Part shown: piece after piece, positions 17,471 to 25,795 of the stretch
Numbering within the stretch: the first letter of the stretch is position 1
Layout of the letters: every line of letters begins with the position of its first letter
From: Streptomyces mobaraensis
Lineage (GTDB): Bacteria; Actinomycetota; Actinomycetes; Streptomycetales; Streptomycetaceae
DNA: 64,000 nucleotides
Reading direction: 5' to 3'
Assembly: GCF_020099395.1 (NCBI RefSeq)
Contig: NZ_CP083590.1
Location: 5,022,001 to 5,086,000 of the forward strand
Position numbers and translations under genes: made by a program
The notes under the pieces: generated by a model
Told to the model about the DNA's origin: nothing
The model's input: only the letters and a program-made list of their open reading frames with translations
Database searches by the model: none

Positions 17471-19615
17471 GTGAGCAACATCCCCGAGACCGGCCGGACC
17501 TCCCGGATCACCATCCGGCTGGTCGTCATCCAGATCCTCGTCGTCTCGCTCCTGCTGACGCTGGGCGGACGCCTCTGGTACCTGCAGATCCGCAACGGCG
17601 ACGAATACACCGCCGAGGCGGCCAGCAACCACATCCAGCAGGTCATCGTCCCCGCCACCCGCGGCTCGATCCTGGACGCGCGCGGCATCCCGCTCGCCGA
17701 CAACCAGACGCGGCTGGTCGTCTCGGCCGACCGCACCGACCTGATGAAGATGAGGGACAAGGGCAAGGGTGTCCTCACCCGGCTCGCCGGGGTGCTCGGG
17801 CTGAAGCCGGAGGACGTGGCGGCCAAGGTGCGGCTGTGCGACGCCAAGACGCCCAAGCCCTGCTGGGCCGGCTCGCCCTACCAGCCGATCCCCATCACCG
17901 ACGAGGCCACCACCCAGCAGGCCCTGCAGATCCGTGAGCGCGCCGAGGACTTCCCCGGCATCACCGCCGAGCCGATGGCCGTCCGCCGCTACCCCGGCCC
18001 CGGCGGCTCCAACACCGCCCAGGTGCTGGGTTATCTGTCGCCCGTCACCGACGACGAGATCACCCAGGCCAAGGACTCCCGCACCCCGCTGATGCGCTCC
18101 GACGAGATCGGCCGGAACGGGCTGGAGCGGCAGTACGACTCCGAGCTGCGCGGCCGGGCCGGCGTCACCCGGTACGAGGTCGACAACCTCGGCCGGGTCA
18201 TCGGCAAGGCCAGGAGCGACCGGGCCGAGCCCGGCTCCAACGTCGTCACCAGCATCGACGCCCGTGTGCAGGCCATAGCGGAACGGGAGTTGGACCAGGC
18301 GATGAAGGACGCCCGGCAGGAGATGGACCGCAACACCGGTACCACCTACAAGGCCGACGCGGGCGCCGTCGTCGTCATGGAGTCCAAGACCGGCCGGGTG
18401 GTGGCCATGGCCTCCAACCCGACCTACGACCCCAACGCCTGGGTGGGCGGCATCTCCGCCAGGGACTACCAGGCGCTGACCGGCAAGGACTCCGACTATC
18501 CGCTGCTCAACCGGGCCATCCAGGGGCAGGCGGCCCCCGGCTCGGTGTTCAAGGTCATCTCCGCCACGGCGGCCGTCAACGCGGGGTACTCCTTCACCGA
18601 CAAATACAACTGTTCGAGCTCGTACAACATCGGTCACCAGGTCTTCAAGAACTTCGAGTCCAAGGGGTACGGCCCGATCGACCTCGGCCGGGCCCTGGAG
18701 GTCTCCTGCGACACCGTCTTCTACGACCTGGCCTACCGGCAGTGGCAGAAGGACGGCGGCAACAACCCCAAGCACCCCAAGGACTGGTTCTACCGGACCG
18801 CCCACGACTTCGGTCTCGGCAAGCCCACCGGCATCGACCTGCCCAACGAGGTCCGCGGCCGGGTCCCGGACCGCGACTGGAAGAAGCGGTACTGGGAGGC
18901 CAACAAGGACACCTGGTGCAAACAGGGCCAGGGGGCGGGGAAGGGCGACTACGCGGCCGAGATCGCCAAGGAGAACTGCGAGTCGTTCGCCCGCATGCGC
19001 GCCGGTGACTCCGTCAACTACTCCATCGGGCAGGGCGACACCCTCGTCACCCCCATCCAGATGGCCACCATCTACGCGGCCATCAGCAACGGCGGCACCC
19101 TCCACGACCCCACCGTCGGCAAGGCGATCGTCAGCCCCGACGGCAAGCGGATCCGCGAGATCCGGCCGAAGGCGCACGGGAAGCTGCCCTTCGACGGGAA
19201 GACCCGCGACCAGCTCGACGCCGCGCTGGCCGGCGTCGCCACCCAGGGCAGCGCCGCCTGGCGCTTCCAGGGCTGGCCGCAGAAGGAGATCCCGATGCAT
19301 GCCAAGACCGGCACCGCCGAGGTCGCCGGCAAGCAGACGACGTCCTGGTTCGCCACGTACACCAAGGACTTCACCATCGTCATGACGATCTCCCAGGGCG
19401 GCACCGGCTCCGGCGCCTCCGGACCGGCCGTCCGCAAGATCTACAACGCCCTGTACGGGGTGGACGAACAGGGGAAGGTCGACGCCAAGAAGGCGCTCCT
19501 GCCGCGGCCCGAGGCCGGCCTGCCGAAGATCGACAAGGACGGCAGCATCGTCGCCGCGCACATCGACCCGCCGCCGTCCGAGCCCGCCCGCAAGGAAGAG
19601 AAGCAGGAAGAGTGA
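17471..19615 (+). CDS. mrdA: Penicillin-binding protein 2 (class B transpeptidase)
   Basis: This is the monofunctional DD-transpeptidase partner of RodA. The 714-residue protein starts at GTG 17471 after a GAGGAG-like site. A single signal-anchor helix (about 15-37) is followed by the pedestal domain and the transpeptidase domain. The active-site motifs are complete: S358-V-F-K361, S514-V-N516 and K612-T-G. The C-terminus is Lys/Glu-rich (EPARKEEKQEE). Its stop overlaps the GTG of rodA by 4 nt (GTGA), so the polymerase-crosslinker pair is translationally coupled. In S. coelicolor the orthologous cluster acts in spore-wall synthesis (established knowledge). Confidence 0.95.
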   Translation: MSNIPETGRTSRITIRLVVIQILVVSLLLTLGGRLWYLQIRNGDEYTAEAASNHIQQVIVPATRGSILDARGIPLADNQTRLVVSADRTDLMKMRDKGKGVLTRLAGVLGLKPEDVAAKVRLCDAKTPKPCWAGSPYQPIPITDEATTQQALQIRERAEDFPGITAEPMAVRRYPGPGGSNTAQVLGYLSPVTDDEITQAKDSRTPLMRSDEIGRNGLERQYDSELRGRAGVTRYEVDNLGRVIGKARSDRAEPGSNVVTSIDARVQAIAERELDQAMKDARQEMDRNTGTTYKADAGAVVVMESKTGRVVAMASNPTYDPNAWVGGISARDYQALTGKDSDYPLLNRAIQGQAAPGSVFKVISATAAVNAGYSFTDKYNCSSSYNIGHQVFKNFESKGYGPIDLGRALEVSCDTVFYDLAYRQWQKDGGNNPKHPKDWFYRTAHDFGLGKPTGIDLPNEVRGRVPDRDWKKRYWEANKDTWCKQGQGAGKGDYAAEIAKENCESFARMRAGDSVNYSIGQGDTLVTPIQMATIYAAISNGGTLHDPTVGKAIVSPDGKRIREIRPKAHGKLPFDGKTRDQLDAALAGVATQGSAAWRFQGWPQKEIPMHAKTGTAEVAGKQTTSWFATYTKDFTIVMTISQGGTGSGASGPAVRKIYNALYGVDEQGKVDAKKALLPRPEAGLPKIDKDGSIVAAHIDPPPSEPARKEEKQEE

Positions 19616-20829
19616 GCGACATGAGCGGTATGAGCGCCGACGGCTTCCGCATCCGCCGCTTCGCCCCGCAGCGCTCGGCCTGGGCCCGGCTCACCGACCG
19701 CGACTCCGTGGTCCGCCGCCTCGACTGGGTGATGCTGCTCGCCGCGCTGGCCCTGTCCGGTTTCAGCACCCTGCTCGTCTACTCCGCCACCCGCGGCCGC
19801 ACCGAGCTCACCCATGGCGACCCCTACTACTTCCTGTTGCGCAACCTCCTCAACATCGGCATAGGGCTCGCCCTCGCGGCCGGCGCCGTCTGGGCCGGCC
19901 ACCGGACGCTGCGCGGCGCGGTCCCGGTGCTCTACGTGGTCTCCGTGCTCGGCTGCCTCTCCGTGCTCACCCCGCTGGGCGCGACGATCAACGGCGCCCG
20001 GTCGTGGATCCAGCTCGGCGGCGGCTTCTCCATTCAGCCCTCCGAGTTCACGAAGATCACCATCACCCTGGGCATGGCCATGCTGCTGGCCCAGGCCGTG
20101 GACGCCGGCGACCGGCCGCACCCCGACCACCGCACCGTCCTCCAGGCGCTAGGCATCGCCGCCGTGCCCATCCTCGTCATCCTGCTGATGCCGGACCTGG
20201 GCTCGGTGATGGTCCTCGTCGTCATCGTGCTCGCCGTCCTGCTGGCCTCCGGCGCCTCCAACCGCTGGATCGCCGGGCTGCTGGGCGCGGGCGTGCTGGG
20301 CTGTGTGCTGATCTGGCAGCTCGGGATACTGGACGAGTACCAGATCAACCGCTTCGCCGCGTTCGCCAACCCCGCCTTCGACCCCGCGGGCGTCGGCTAC
20401 AACACCAAGCAGGCGCGGATCGCCATCGGCTCCGGCGGACTGACCGGCTCCGGCCTCTTCCACGGCTCCCAGACCACCGGGCAGTTCGTCCCCGAGCAGC
20501 AGACGGACTTCATCTTCACCGTCGCGGGCGAGGAGCTGGGCTTCGTCGGGGCGGGCACGATCATCGTCCTGATCGGCGTGATCCTCTGGCGCGCCTGCCG
20601 CATCGCCCGTGAGACGACCGAGCTGTACGGGACGGTGGTGGCGGCGGGGATCATCGCCTGGTTCGCCTTCCAGTCCTTCGAGAACATCGGCATGACCCTG
20701 GGGATCATGCCCGTGACGGGACTGCCGCTGCCCTTCGTCTCGTACGGCGGCTCGTCGATGTTCGCCGCCTGGATCGCCGTCGGACTCCTCCAGTCGATCA
20801 AGGTGCAACGGCCGCTGGCGTCGGCCTGA
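19612..20829 (+). CDS. rodA: SEDS-family peptidoglycan polymerase RodA
   Basis: RodA-type SEDS proteins polymerise lipid II glycan strands at the membrane with a class B PBP. The 405-residue protein has about ten transmembrane segments and the family signature GIMPVTGLPLPFVSYGGSS near the C-terminus. The VGYNTKQARIAIGSGGLTGSGLFHGSQT loop, which carries the functionally important residues, is intact. GTG 19612 overlaps the stop of the PBP2 gene; ATGs at 19621 and 19630 are alternatives. In Streptomyces this gene is also called sfr. It ends the mre cluster. Confidence 0.94.
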   Translation: MSDMSGMSADGFRIRRFAPQRSAWARLTDRDSVVRRLDWVMLLAALALSGFSTLLVYSATRGRTELTHGDPYYFLLRNLLNIGIGLALAAGAVWAGHRTLRGAVPVLYVVSVLGCLSVLTPLGATINGARSWIQLGGGFSIQPSEFTKITITLGMAMLLAQAVDAGDRPHPDHRTVLQALGIAAVPILVILLMPDLGSVMVLVVIVLAVLLASGASNRWIAGLLGAGVLGCVLIWQLGILDEYQINRFAAFANPAFDPAGVGYNTKQARIAIGSGGLTGSGLFHGSQTTGQFVPEQQTDFIFTVAGEELGFVGAGTIIVLIGVILWRACRIARETTELYGTVVAAGIIAWFAFQSFENIGMTLGIMPVTGLPLPFVSYGGSSMFAAWIAVGLLQSIKVQRPLASA

Positions 20830-21019
20830 CGCGGGCGCCGTGCGGTTGGGCGGCGTCCGGAGCCGCTGGGCGGTGACGACGGGCGGCGGCAGTCCCGGAC
20901 ACGCGGCCGGCGGGTGCCGGGTGGCGGGTGGCGGCAGGCGAGGCGGCGGTCGGGGGCGACATCGGCCCGCGGTCCGGCCGTGTCCGAGACCGGCCCTGCC
21001 GCCGGGCGCGTCCGGCGAC

Positions 21020-21025
21020 TAGATT
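21020..21025 (+). promoter_or_regulatory. -10 box of a leaderless CYTH-CHAD gene promoter
   Basis: TAGATT ends 7 nt before ATG 21033. The intervening bases carry no Shine-Dalgarno sequence, so a leaderless transcript is expected. Confidence 0.6.
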
Positions 21026-21032
21026 CGACGGC

Positions 21033-21553
21033 ATGGACCGGGTCCGGGGCACGATCGCGCGGGAGATCGAGCGGAAGTACGAGACCGGTGACGCGACGTC
21101 CCCGGTGCGGCTGCCCGACCTCGGCGGGGCAGGGCCCGTCGCCCGCGTCGTCGACCGCGGGACGGACGTCCTCGACGCCGTCTACTACGACACCGCCGAC
21201 CGCCGCCTCCTCGCCGCCGGCATCACCCTGCGCCGCCGCACCGGAGGCGATGCCGGATGGCACCTCAAGCTGCCCGTCGCCCCCGGGGTGCGCGACGAGG
21301 TGCGCGCCCCGCTCACGGACGGGATCCCGCGCCGCCTCACCGCCCTCGTCCGCGCCCGCACCCGGGGCGCCCCGCTCGTCCCGCTGGCCCGCGTCGTCTC
21401 GCGCCGCGACGTCCGGCACCTCCTCGACGCGCACGGCACCCTCCTCGCCGACGTGAGCACCGACTCCGTCACCGCCGGGCGGCCCGCCGGGGAGGGCCCC
21501 GGGGCGATGGCCGCCTGGACCGAGGTCGAGGTGGAACTCGCCCCCGGCGCCGA
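21033..21553 (+). other. CYTH domain portion of the CYTH-CHAD protein
   Basis: This marks the N-terminal domain of the following gene. The EIERKYE signature (ExExK) near residue 11 defines the triphosphate tunnel metalloenzyme fold, which binds the triphosphate of its substrate with Mg. Other barrel strands such as DAVYYDTADRRLLAAGITLRRR and WHLKLPV are present. Confidence 0.8.
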
Positions 21554-22553
21554 CCCCGGCCTCCTCGACGTCATCGAACCTCGGCTGCGCGAGGCCGGGT
21601 TGCGTCCGTCGCGCGCCGGCAGCAAACTCGCGCGGGCCCTCGCGGGAGAGACCACCCCGGAGCCCCCGCCGCCCGCCCCCGCCACGGGCGACGCCGCCCG
21701 CGTCGTCCTCGCCCACCTCCGCGAGCAGGCCGAGGCCGTCGTCGCCCTCGACCCCGCCGCCCGCCTCGGCACCGAGGACGCCGTCCACCAGATGCGCGTC
21801 GCCACCCGGCGGCTGCGCAGCGCCCTCCGCACCTACGGCAGGCTCCTCGACCCCCGGGCCACCGACCTCCTGGGCGCCGAACTCCGCTGGCTGGCCGTCG
21901 AGTTGGGCGCGGACCGCGACCGCGAGGTGGTCGTGGAACGGCTCCGGCACCACCTCGACGACCTCCCGCGCCCCCTCGTCCGCGGCCCGGTCCGCGCCCG
22001 GCTGCGCATCTGGTCCAACCGCAGCCGCGCCGAGACCCGCCGCCGGGTCACCGCCGCCCTCGACAGCGAGCGCCACCTGGCCCTGCTGGACCGGCTCGAC
22101 GCCCTCGTCACCGACCCGCCGCTGCGCCCGTCCGCCGTCGACGCCTCGGAGAAGGCGCTGGTCAAGGCGGTGCGCCGGGACCACGAGCGGCTCGCGGCCC
22201 GGATCGCGCACGCCCTCGCCACCGACCCGGGACCGGCCCGCGACGCGGCCCTCCACGAGGCCCGCAAGGCCGCCAAACGCGCCCGCTACGCGGCCGAGGC
22301 GGCGGCCCCGGCGCTCGGCAAGGACGCCAAGCGCCTCGCCAAGCGGCTCAAGGCCGTCCAGACCGTCCTCGGTGACCACCAGGACAGCGTCCTCACCCGC
22401 GACGCGCTGCGCCTGATCAGCGCCCAGGCGGCGGTGGCGGGGGAGGCGACGTTCACCTACGGGCTGTTGTACGGGCGCGAGGAGGCGCGGGCGGCGGAGG
22501 GGGAACGGGCGCTGGCGGGGGTGTGGGAGCGCGTGGCGGAGCCGGGACTGTGA
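21033..22553 (+). CDS. CYTH-CHAD domain protein, probable inorganic triphosphatase / polyphosphate binder
   Basis: This 506-residue cytoplasmic protein fuses an N-terminal CYTH domain (about 1-200, ExExK as EIERKYE) to a C-terminal CHAD domain (about 215-500). CHAD helices show the conserved His and basic residues (VHQMRVATRRLRSALRTYGRLL and LHEARKAAKRARYAAEAA), which bind polyphosphate in characterised members. A triphosphatase or polyphosphate-linked role is inferred from the family. ATG 21033 is chosen because a -10 box lies 7 nt upstream; the frame is open to 20928. It follows the mre cluster but has its own promoter. Confidence 0.85.
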   Translation: MDRVRGTIAREIERKYETGDATSPVRLPDLGGAGPVARVVDRGTDVLDAVYYDTADRRLLAAGITLRRRTGGDAGWHLKLPVAPGVRDEVRAPLTDGIPRRLTALVRARTRGAPLVPLARVVSRRDVRHLLDAHGTLLADVSTDSVTAGRPAGEGPGAMAAWTEVEVELAPGADPGLLDVIEPRLREAGLRPSRAGSKLARALAGETTPEPPPPAPATGDAARVVLAHLREQAEAVVALDPAARLGTEDAVHQMRVATRRLRSALRTYGRLLDPRATDLLGAELRWLAVELGADRDREVVVERLRHHLDDLPRPLVRGPVRARLRIWSNRSRAETRRRVTAALDSERHLALLDRLDALVTDPPLRPSAVDASEKALVKAVRRDHERLAARIAHALATDPGPARDAALHEARKAAKRARYAAEAAAPALGKDAKRLAKRLKAVQTVLGDHQDSVLTRDALRLISAQAAVAGEATFTYGLLYGREEARAAEGERALAGVWERVAEPGL

Positions 22554-22607
22554 GCCCCGGCCACGGAGCGTGACGACCGATCTGGACCGCCATGCCGTCG
22601 GGCACGT

Positions 22608-22613
22608 TACTCT
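22608..22613 (+). promoter_or_regulatory. Candidate -10 box for the radical SAM gene
   Basis: TACTCT lies 38 bp before ATG 22651. A promoter here makes the upstream in-frame start at 22570 impossible for this transcript and supports a start at 22636 or 22651. Confidence 0.45.
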
Positions 22614-22650
22614 TGAGGGTCACCCCTGCCCGCTCATGAGAGACATCGTG

Positions 22651-24579
22651 ATGCCTGTCGAGTCGGTCTTCCCGCGCCTGGAAGCGCTTCTCCCGCACGT
22701 CCAGAAGCCCATCCAGTACGTCGGCGGAGAGCTCAACTCCACCGTCAAGAACTGGGACGAGTGTGACGTCCGCTGGGCGCTCATGTACCCCGACGCCTAC
22801 GAGGTCGGCCTGCCCAACCAGGGCGTCATGATCCTGTACGAGGTCCTCAACGAGCGCGAGGGCGTGCTCGCCGAGCGCACGTACAGCGTCTGGCCGGACC
22901 TGGAAGCGCTGATGCGCGAGCACGGCGTGCCGCAGTTCACGGTGGACGCCCACCGCCCGGTCAAGGAGTTCGACCTCTTCGGCCTCAGCTTCTCCACCGA
23001 GCTCGGCTACACCAACATGCTCACCGCGCTGGACCTGGCGGGCATCCCGCTGGACGCGGCCGAGCGCACGGTGGACGACCCGATCGTCGTCGCGGGCGGG
23101 CACGCGGCGTTCAACCCGGAGCCGATCGCCGACTTCATCGACTGCGCGGTCATCGGCGACGGCGAGCAGGCCGTCCTGGAGATGACGGAGATCGTCCGCG
23201 CCTGGAAGGCGGAGGGCCGGCCGGGCGGGCGCGACGAGGTGCTGTTCCGCCTGGCGAAGACCGGCGGCGTGTACGTCCCGCGGTTCTACGACGTCGAGTA
23301 CCTGGCGGACGGCCGGATCGCCCGCGTCGTCCCCAACCGCTCCGGCGTGCCGTGGCGCGTGTCCAAGCACACCGTCATGGACCTCGACGAGTGGCCGTAC
23401 CCCAAGCAGCCGCTGGTCCCGCTGGCGGAGACCGTGCACGAGCGGATGTCCGTCGAGATCTTCCGCGGCTGCACCCGCGGCTGCCGCTTCTGCCAGGCGG
23501 GCATGATCACCCGCCCGGTGCGCGAGCGCTCCATCACGGGCATCGGCGAGATGGTCGAGAAGGGCCTCAAGGCGACCGGCTTCGAGGAGGTCGGCCTGCT
23601 GTCGCTGTCCTCCGCCGACCACACCGAGATCGGTGACATCGCCAAGGGCCTCGCCGACCGCTACGAAGAGGACAAGATCGGCCTCTCGCTGCCCTCGACC
23701 CGCGTGGACGCGTTCAACGTCGACCTCGCGAACGAGCTGACCCGCAACGGCCGCCGCTCCGGTCTGACCTTCGCCCCCGAGGGCGGCTCCGAGCGCATGC
23801 GCAAGGTCATCAACAAGATGGTCTCGGAAGAGGACCTGATCCGGACCGTCGCCACCGCGTACGGCAACGGCTGGCGCCAGGTGAAGCTGTACTTCATGTG
23901 CGGCCTGCCGACCGAGACCGACGAGGACGTCCTCCAGATCGGCGACATGGCGGTCAACGTCATCGCCAAGGGCCGCGAGGTCTCCGGCTCCAACGACATC
24001 CGCTGCACGGTGTCCATCGGCGGCTTCGTGCCCAAGCCGCACACCCCGTTCCAGTGGGCGCCGCAGCTCTCCGCCGAGGAGACCGACGCCCGGCTGGAGA
24101 AGCTGCGCGACAAGATCCGCGGTGACAAGAAGTACGGCCGCTCGATCGGCTTCCGCTACCACGACGGCAAGCCCGGCATCGTCGAGGGCCTCCTCTCGCG
24201 CGGCGACCGCCGCGTCGGCGCGGTCATCCGCGCGGTCTACGAGTCCGGCGGTCGCTTCGACGGCTGGCGCGAGCACTTCAGCTACGACCAGTGGATGAAG
24301 TGCGCCGAGGAGACGCTGCCGCCGCAGGGCGTCGACGTCGACTGGTACACCACCCGCGAGCGCACCTACGAGGAGGTCCTCCCCTGGGACCACCTGGACT
24401 CCGGCCTCGACAAGGACTGGCTCTGGGAGGACTGGCAGGACGCCCTCGACGAGACCGAGGTCGACGACTGCCGCTGGACGCCGTGCTTCGACTGTGGCGT
24501 GTGTCCTCAGCTGGACCTCGACATCCAGATCGGCCCCACGGGCAAGAAACTGCTGCCGCTCTCGGTCGTCAACAAGTAG
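22651..24579 (+). CDS. TIGR03960-type B12-binding radical SAM protein
   Basis: This 642-residue protein has an N-terminal B12-binding-like region (CDVRWALMYPDAYEVGLPNQG) and a radical SAM core with the cluster motif C274-TRG-C278-RF-C281. SAM-binding features include PEGGSERMRKVINKMV and YFMCGLPTETDED. Near the C-terminus is another Cys cluster (CRWTPCFDCGVCPQLD), a possible auxiliary Fe-S site. The family is always followed by a TIGR03936 partner, as here. Its substrate has not been defined to my knowledge; an RNA modification role has been suggested because of its neighbourhood with rne, rplU and rpmA. ATG 22651 follows GAGAG; ATG 22636 is an alternative. Confidence 0.88.
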   Translation: MPVESVFPRLEALLPHVQKPIQYVGGELNSTVKNWDECDVRWALMYPDAYEVGLPNQGVMILYEVLNEREGVLAERTYSVWPDLEALMREHGVPQFTVDAHRPVKEFDLFGLSFSTELGYTNMLTALDLAGIPLDAAERTVDDPIVVAGGHAAFNPEPIADFIDCAVIGDGEQAVLEMTEIVRAWKAEGRPGGRDEVLFRLAKTGGVYVPRFYDVEYLADGRIARVVPNRSGVPWRVSKHTVMDLDEWPYPKQPLVPLAETVHERMSVEIFRGCTRGCRFCQAGMITRPVRERSITGIGEMVEKGLKATGFEEVGLLSLSSADHTEIGDIAKGLADRYEEDKIGLSLPSTRVDAFNVDLANELTRNGRRSGLTFAPEGGSERMRKVINKMVSEEDLIRTVATAYGNGWRQVKLYFMCGLPTETDEDVLQIGDMAVNVIAKGREVSGSNDIRCTVSIGGFVPKPHTPFQWAPQLSAEETDARLEKLRDKIRGDKKYGRSIGFRYHDGKPGIVEGLLSRGDRRVGAVIRAVYESGGRFDGWREHFSYDQWMKCAEETLPPQGVDVDWYTTRERTYEEVLPWDHLDSGLDKDWLWEDWQDALDETEVDDCRWTPCFDCGVCPQLDLDIQIGPTGKKLLPLSVVNK

Positions 24580-24586
24580 TACCGCC

Positions 24587-24611
24587 GGCCCCGTCCACCT
24601 CGGGCGGGGCC
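24587..24611 (+). terminator. Hairpin after the radical SAM gene
   Basis: A 10-bp stem (GGCCCCGTCC / GGGCGGGGCC, one G-T pair) has a 5-nt loop and lies 8 bp after the stop. It has no T tail, so it may attenuate expression of the partner gene and not terminate fully. Confidence 0.5.
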
Positions 24612-24763
24612 GACGGCGTCAACGAGCGAGGTGCGGGGAGACGTCCCGTTTGGGCGTTGTCGAATAGGACGTGAGTCCGAGAAGGGGCCCTGCCGGGTTT
24701 GCGGGGTCCCTGTTGCACGTACTCTAGGTAGCAGTACGACCGCTCTCACGAAGGATCAGACCA

Positions 24764-25576
24764 CTGGGCAAGCGACAGCCCGAAGGCCCGCCGCCCGCAC
24801 CCGCGGTGCAGCGCATCCGCCTCCGCTACACCAAGCGCGGCCGCCTCCGGTTCACCAGCCACCGTGACTTCCAGCGCGCCTTCGAGCGGGCGCTGCGCCG
24901 GGCCGAGGTGCCCATGGCGTATTCGGCCGGCTTCACGCCGCACCCCAAGGTGTCGTACGCCAATGCCGCCCCCACTGGCACGGGCAGTGAGGCCGAGTAC
25001 CTGGAGATCCAGCTCGCCGAGGCGCGCGACCCCGCGCTGCTGCGGGAGCTGCTCGACGAGTCGCTGCCCGCCGGGCTCGACATCGTCGACGCGGTGGAGG
25101 CGCGGACGTCCTCCTTCGCCGACCGGCTGGAGGGCTCCCTCTGGGAGCTGCGGCTGGACGGGGTGGAGGTCGCCGACGCCGAGCGGGCCGTGGCGGCGTT
25201 CCTCGCGGCGGAGACCGTGGAGGTCGCGCGCCGCACCAAGAACGGGATGCGCACCTTCGACGCGCGGGGTGCCGTGTGCCGGCTCGAGGCCGCGGCCGCT
25301 CCGGCCGATAGGCCCGGTACCGGTGCCTGTGCGATACTGCGGCTGGTTGTTCGGCATTCGACACCCGCCGTTCGACCCGACGACGTCCTGTCCGGGCTCC
25401 GCGCCACGGCCGACCTGGCGCCGCCGGTCCCCGCCGCGGTGACCAGGCTGGCGCAGGGGCCGCTCGACGATGAGACCGGAACGGTGACCGATCCGCTCGC
25501 GCCCGATCGCGACGCTGCCACGGCCGCTTCATCACCGGCCGCCGGCGCGGCGACGGCAGTGGGCGGACCAGCGTAA
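24764..25576 (+). CDS. TIGR03936-family radical SAM-linked protein (DUF2344), probable CTG start
   Basis: This 270-residue protein pairs with the preceding radical SAM enzyme; some bacteria fuse the two. Characteristic segments are RIRLRYTKRGRLRFTSHRDF near the start, RRAEVPMAYSAGFTPHPKVSYA and AAPTGTGSEAEYLEI. Function is unknown; a nucleic-acid-modifying complex is a reasonable inference. The start is uncertain. GTG 24806 has no ribosome binding site, whereas an AAGGA at 24751-24755 is 8 nt before an in-frame CTG at 24764 and adds 14 residues (GKRQPEGPPPAPAV). The last ~60 residues are Ala/Pro-rich and poorly conserved in appearance. Confidence 0.82.
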   Translation: MGKRQPEGPPPAPAVQRIRLRYTKRGRLRFTSHRDFQRAFERALRRAEVPMAYSAGFTPHPKVSYANAAPTGTGSEAEYLEIQLAEARDPALLRELLDESLPAGLDIVDAVEARTSSFADRLEGSLWELRLDGVEVADAERAVAAFLAAETVEVARRTKNGMRTFDARGAVCRLEAAAAPADRPGTGACAILRLVVRHSTPAVRPDDVLSGLRATADLAPPVPAAVTRLAQGPLDDETGTVTDPLAPDRDAATAASSPAAGAATAVGGPA

Positions 25577-25795
25577 GGACGCGTCGCGCGCCGCCGGTGC
25601 ACCAGGGAGCCTCCCCGGTCCGGTACGGCGCATTGACCAGGAGACTTTCGCCGGTGCCGCAGATCGGACCCGGCGAGCGAGACGACAGCTCCCGTGCGGC
25701 GACCGCGCCCCGGACGGCGGTACCGCGCACATCACGCGGGCCGGCGGGCCGGAATCCGGCGCGGCGCCCGGGAGCGTGACGGGAGAACCGCCCGC

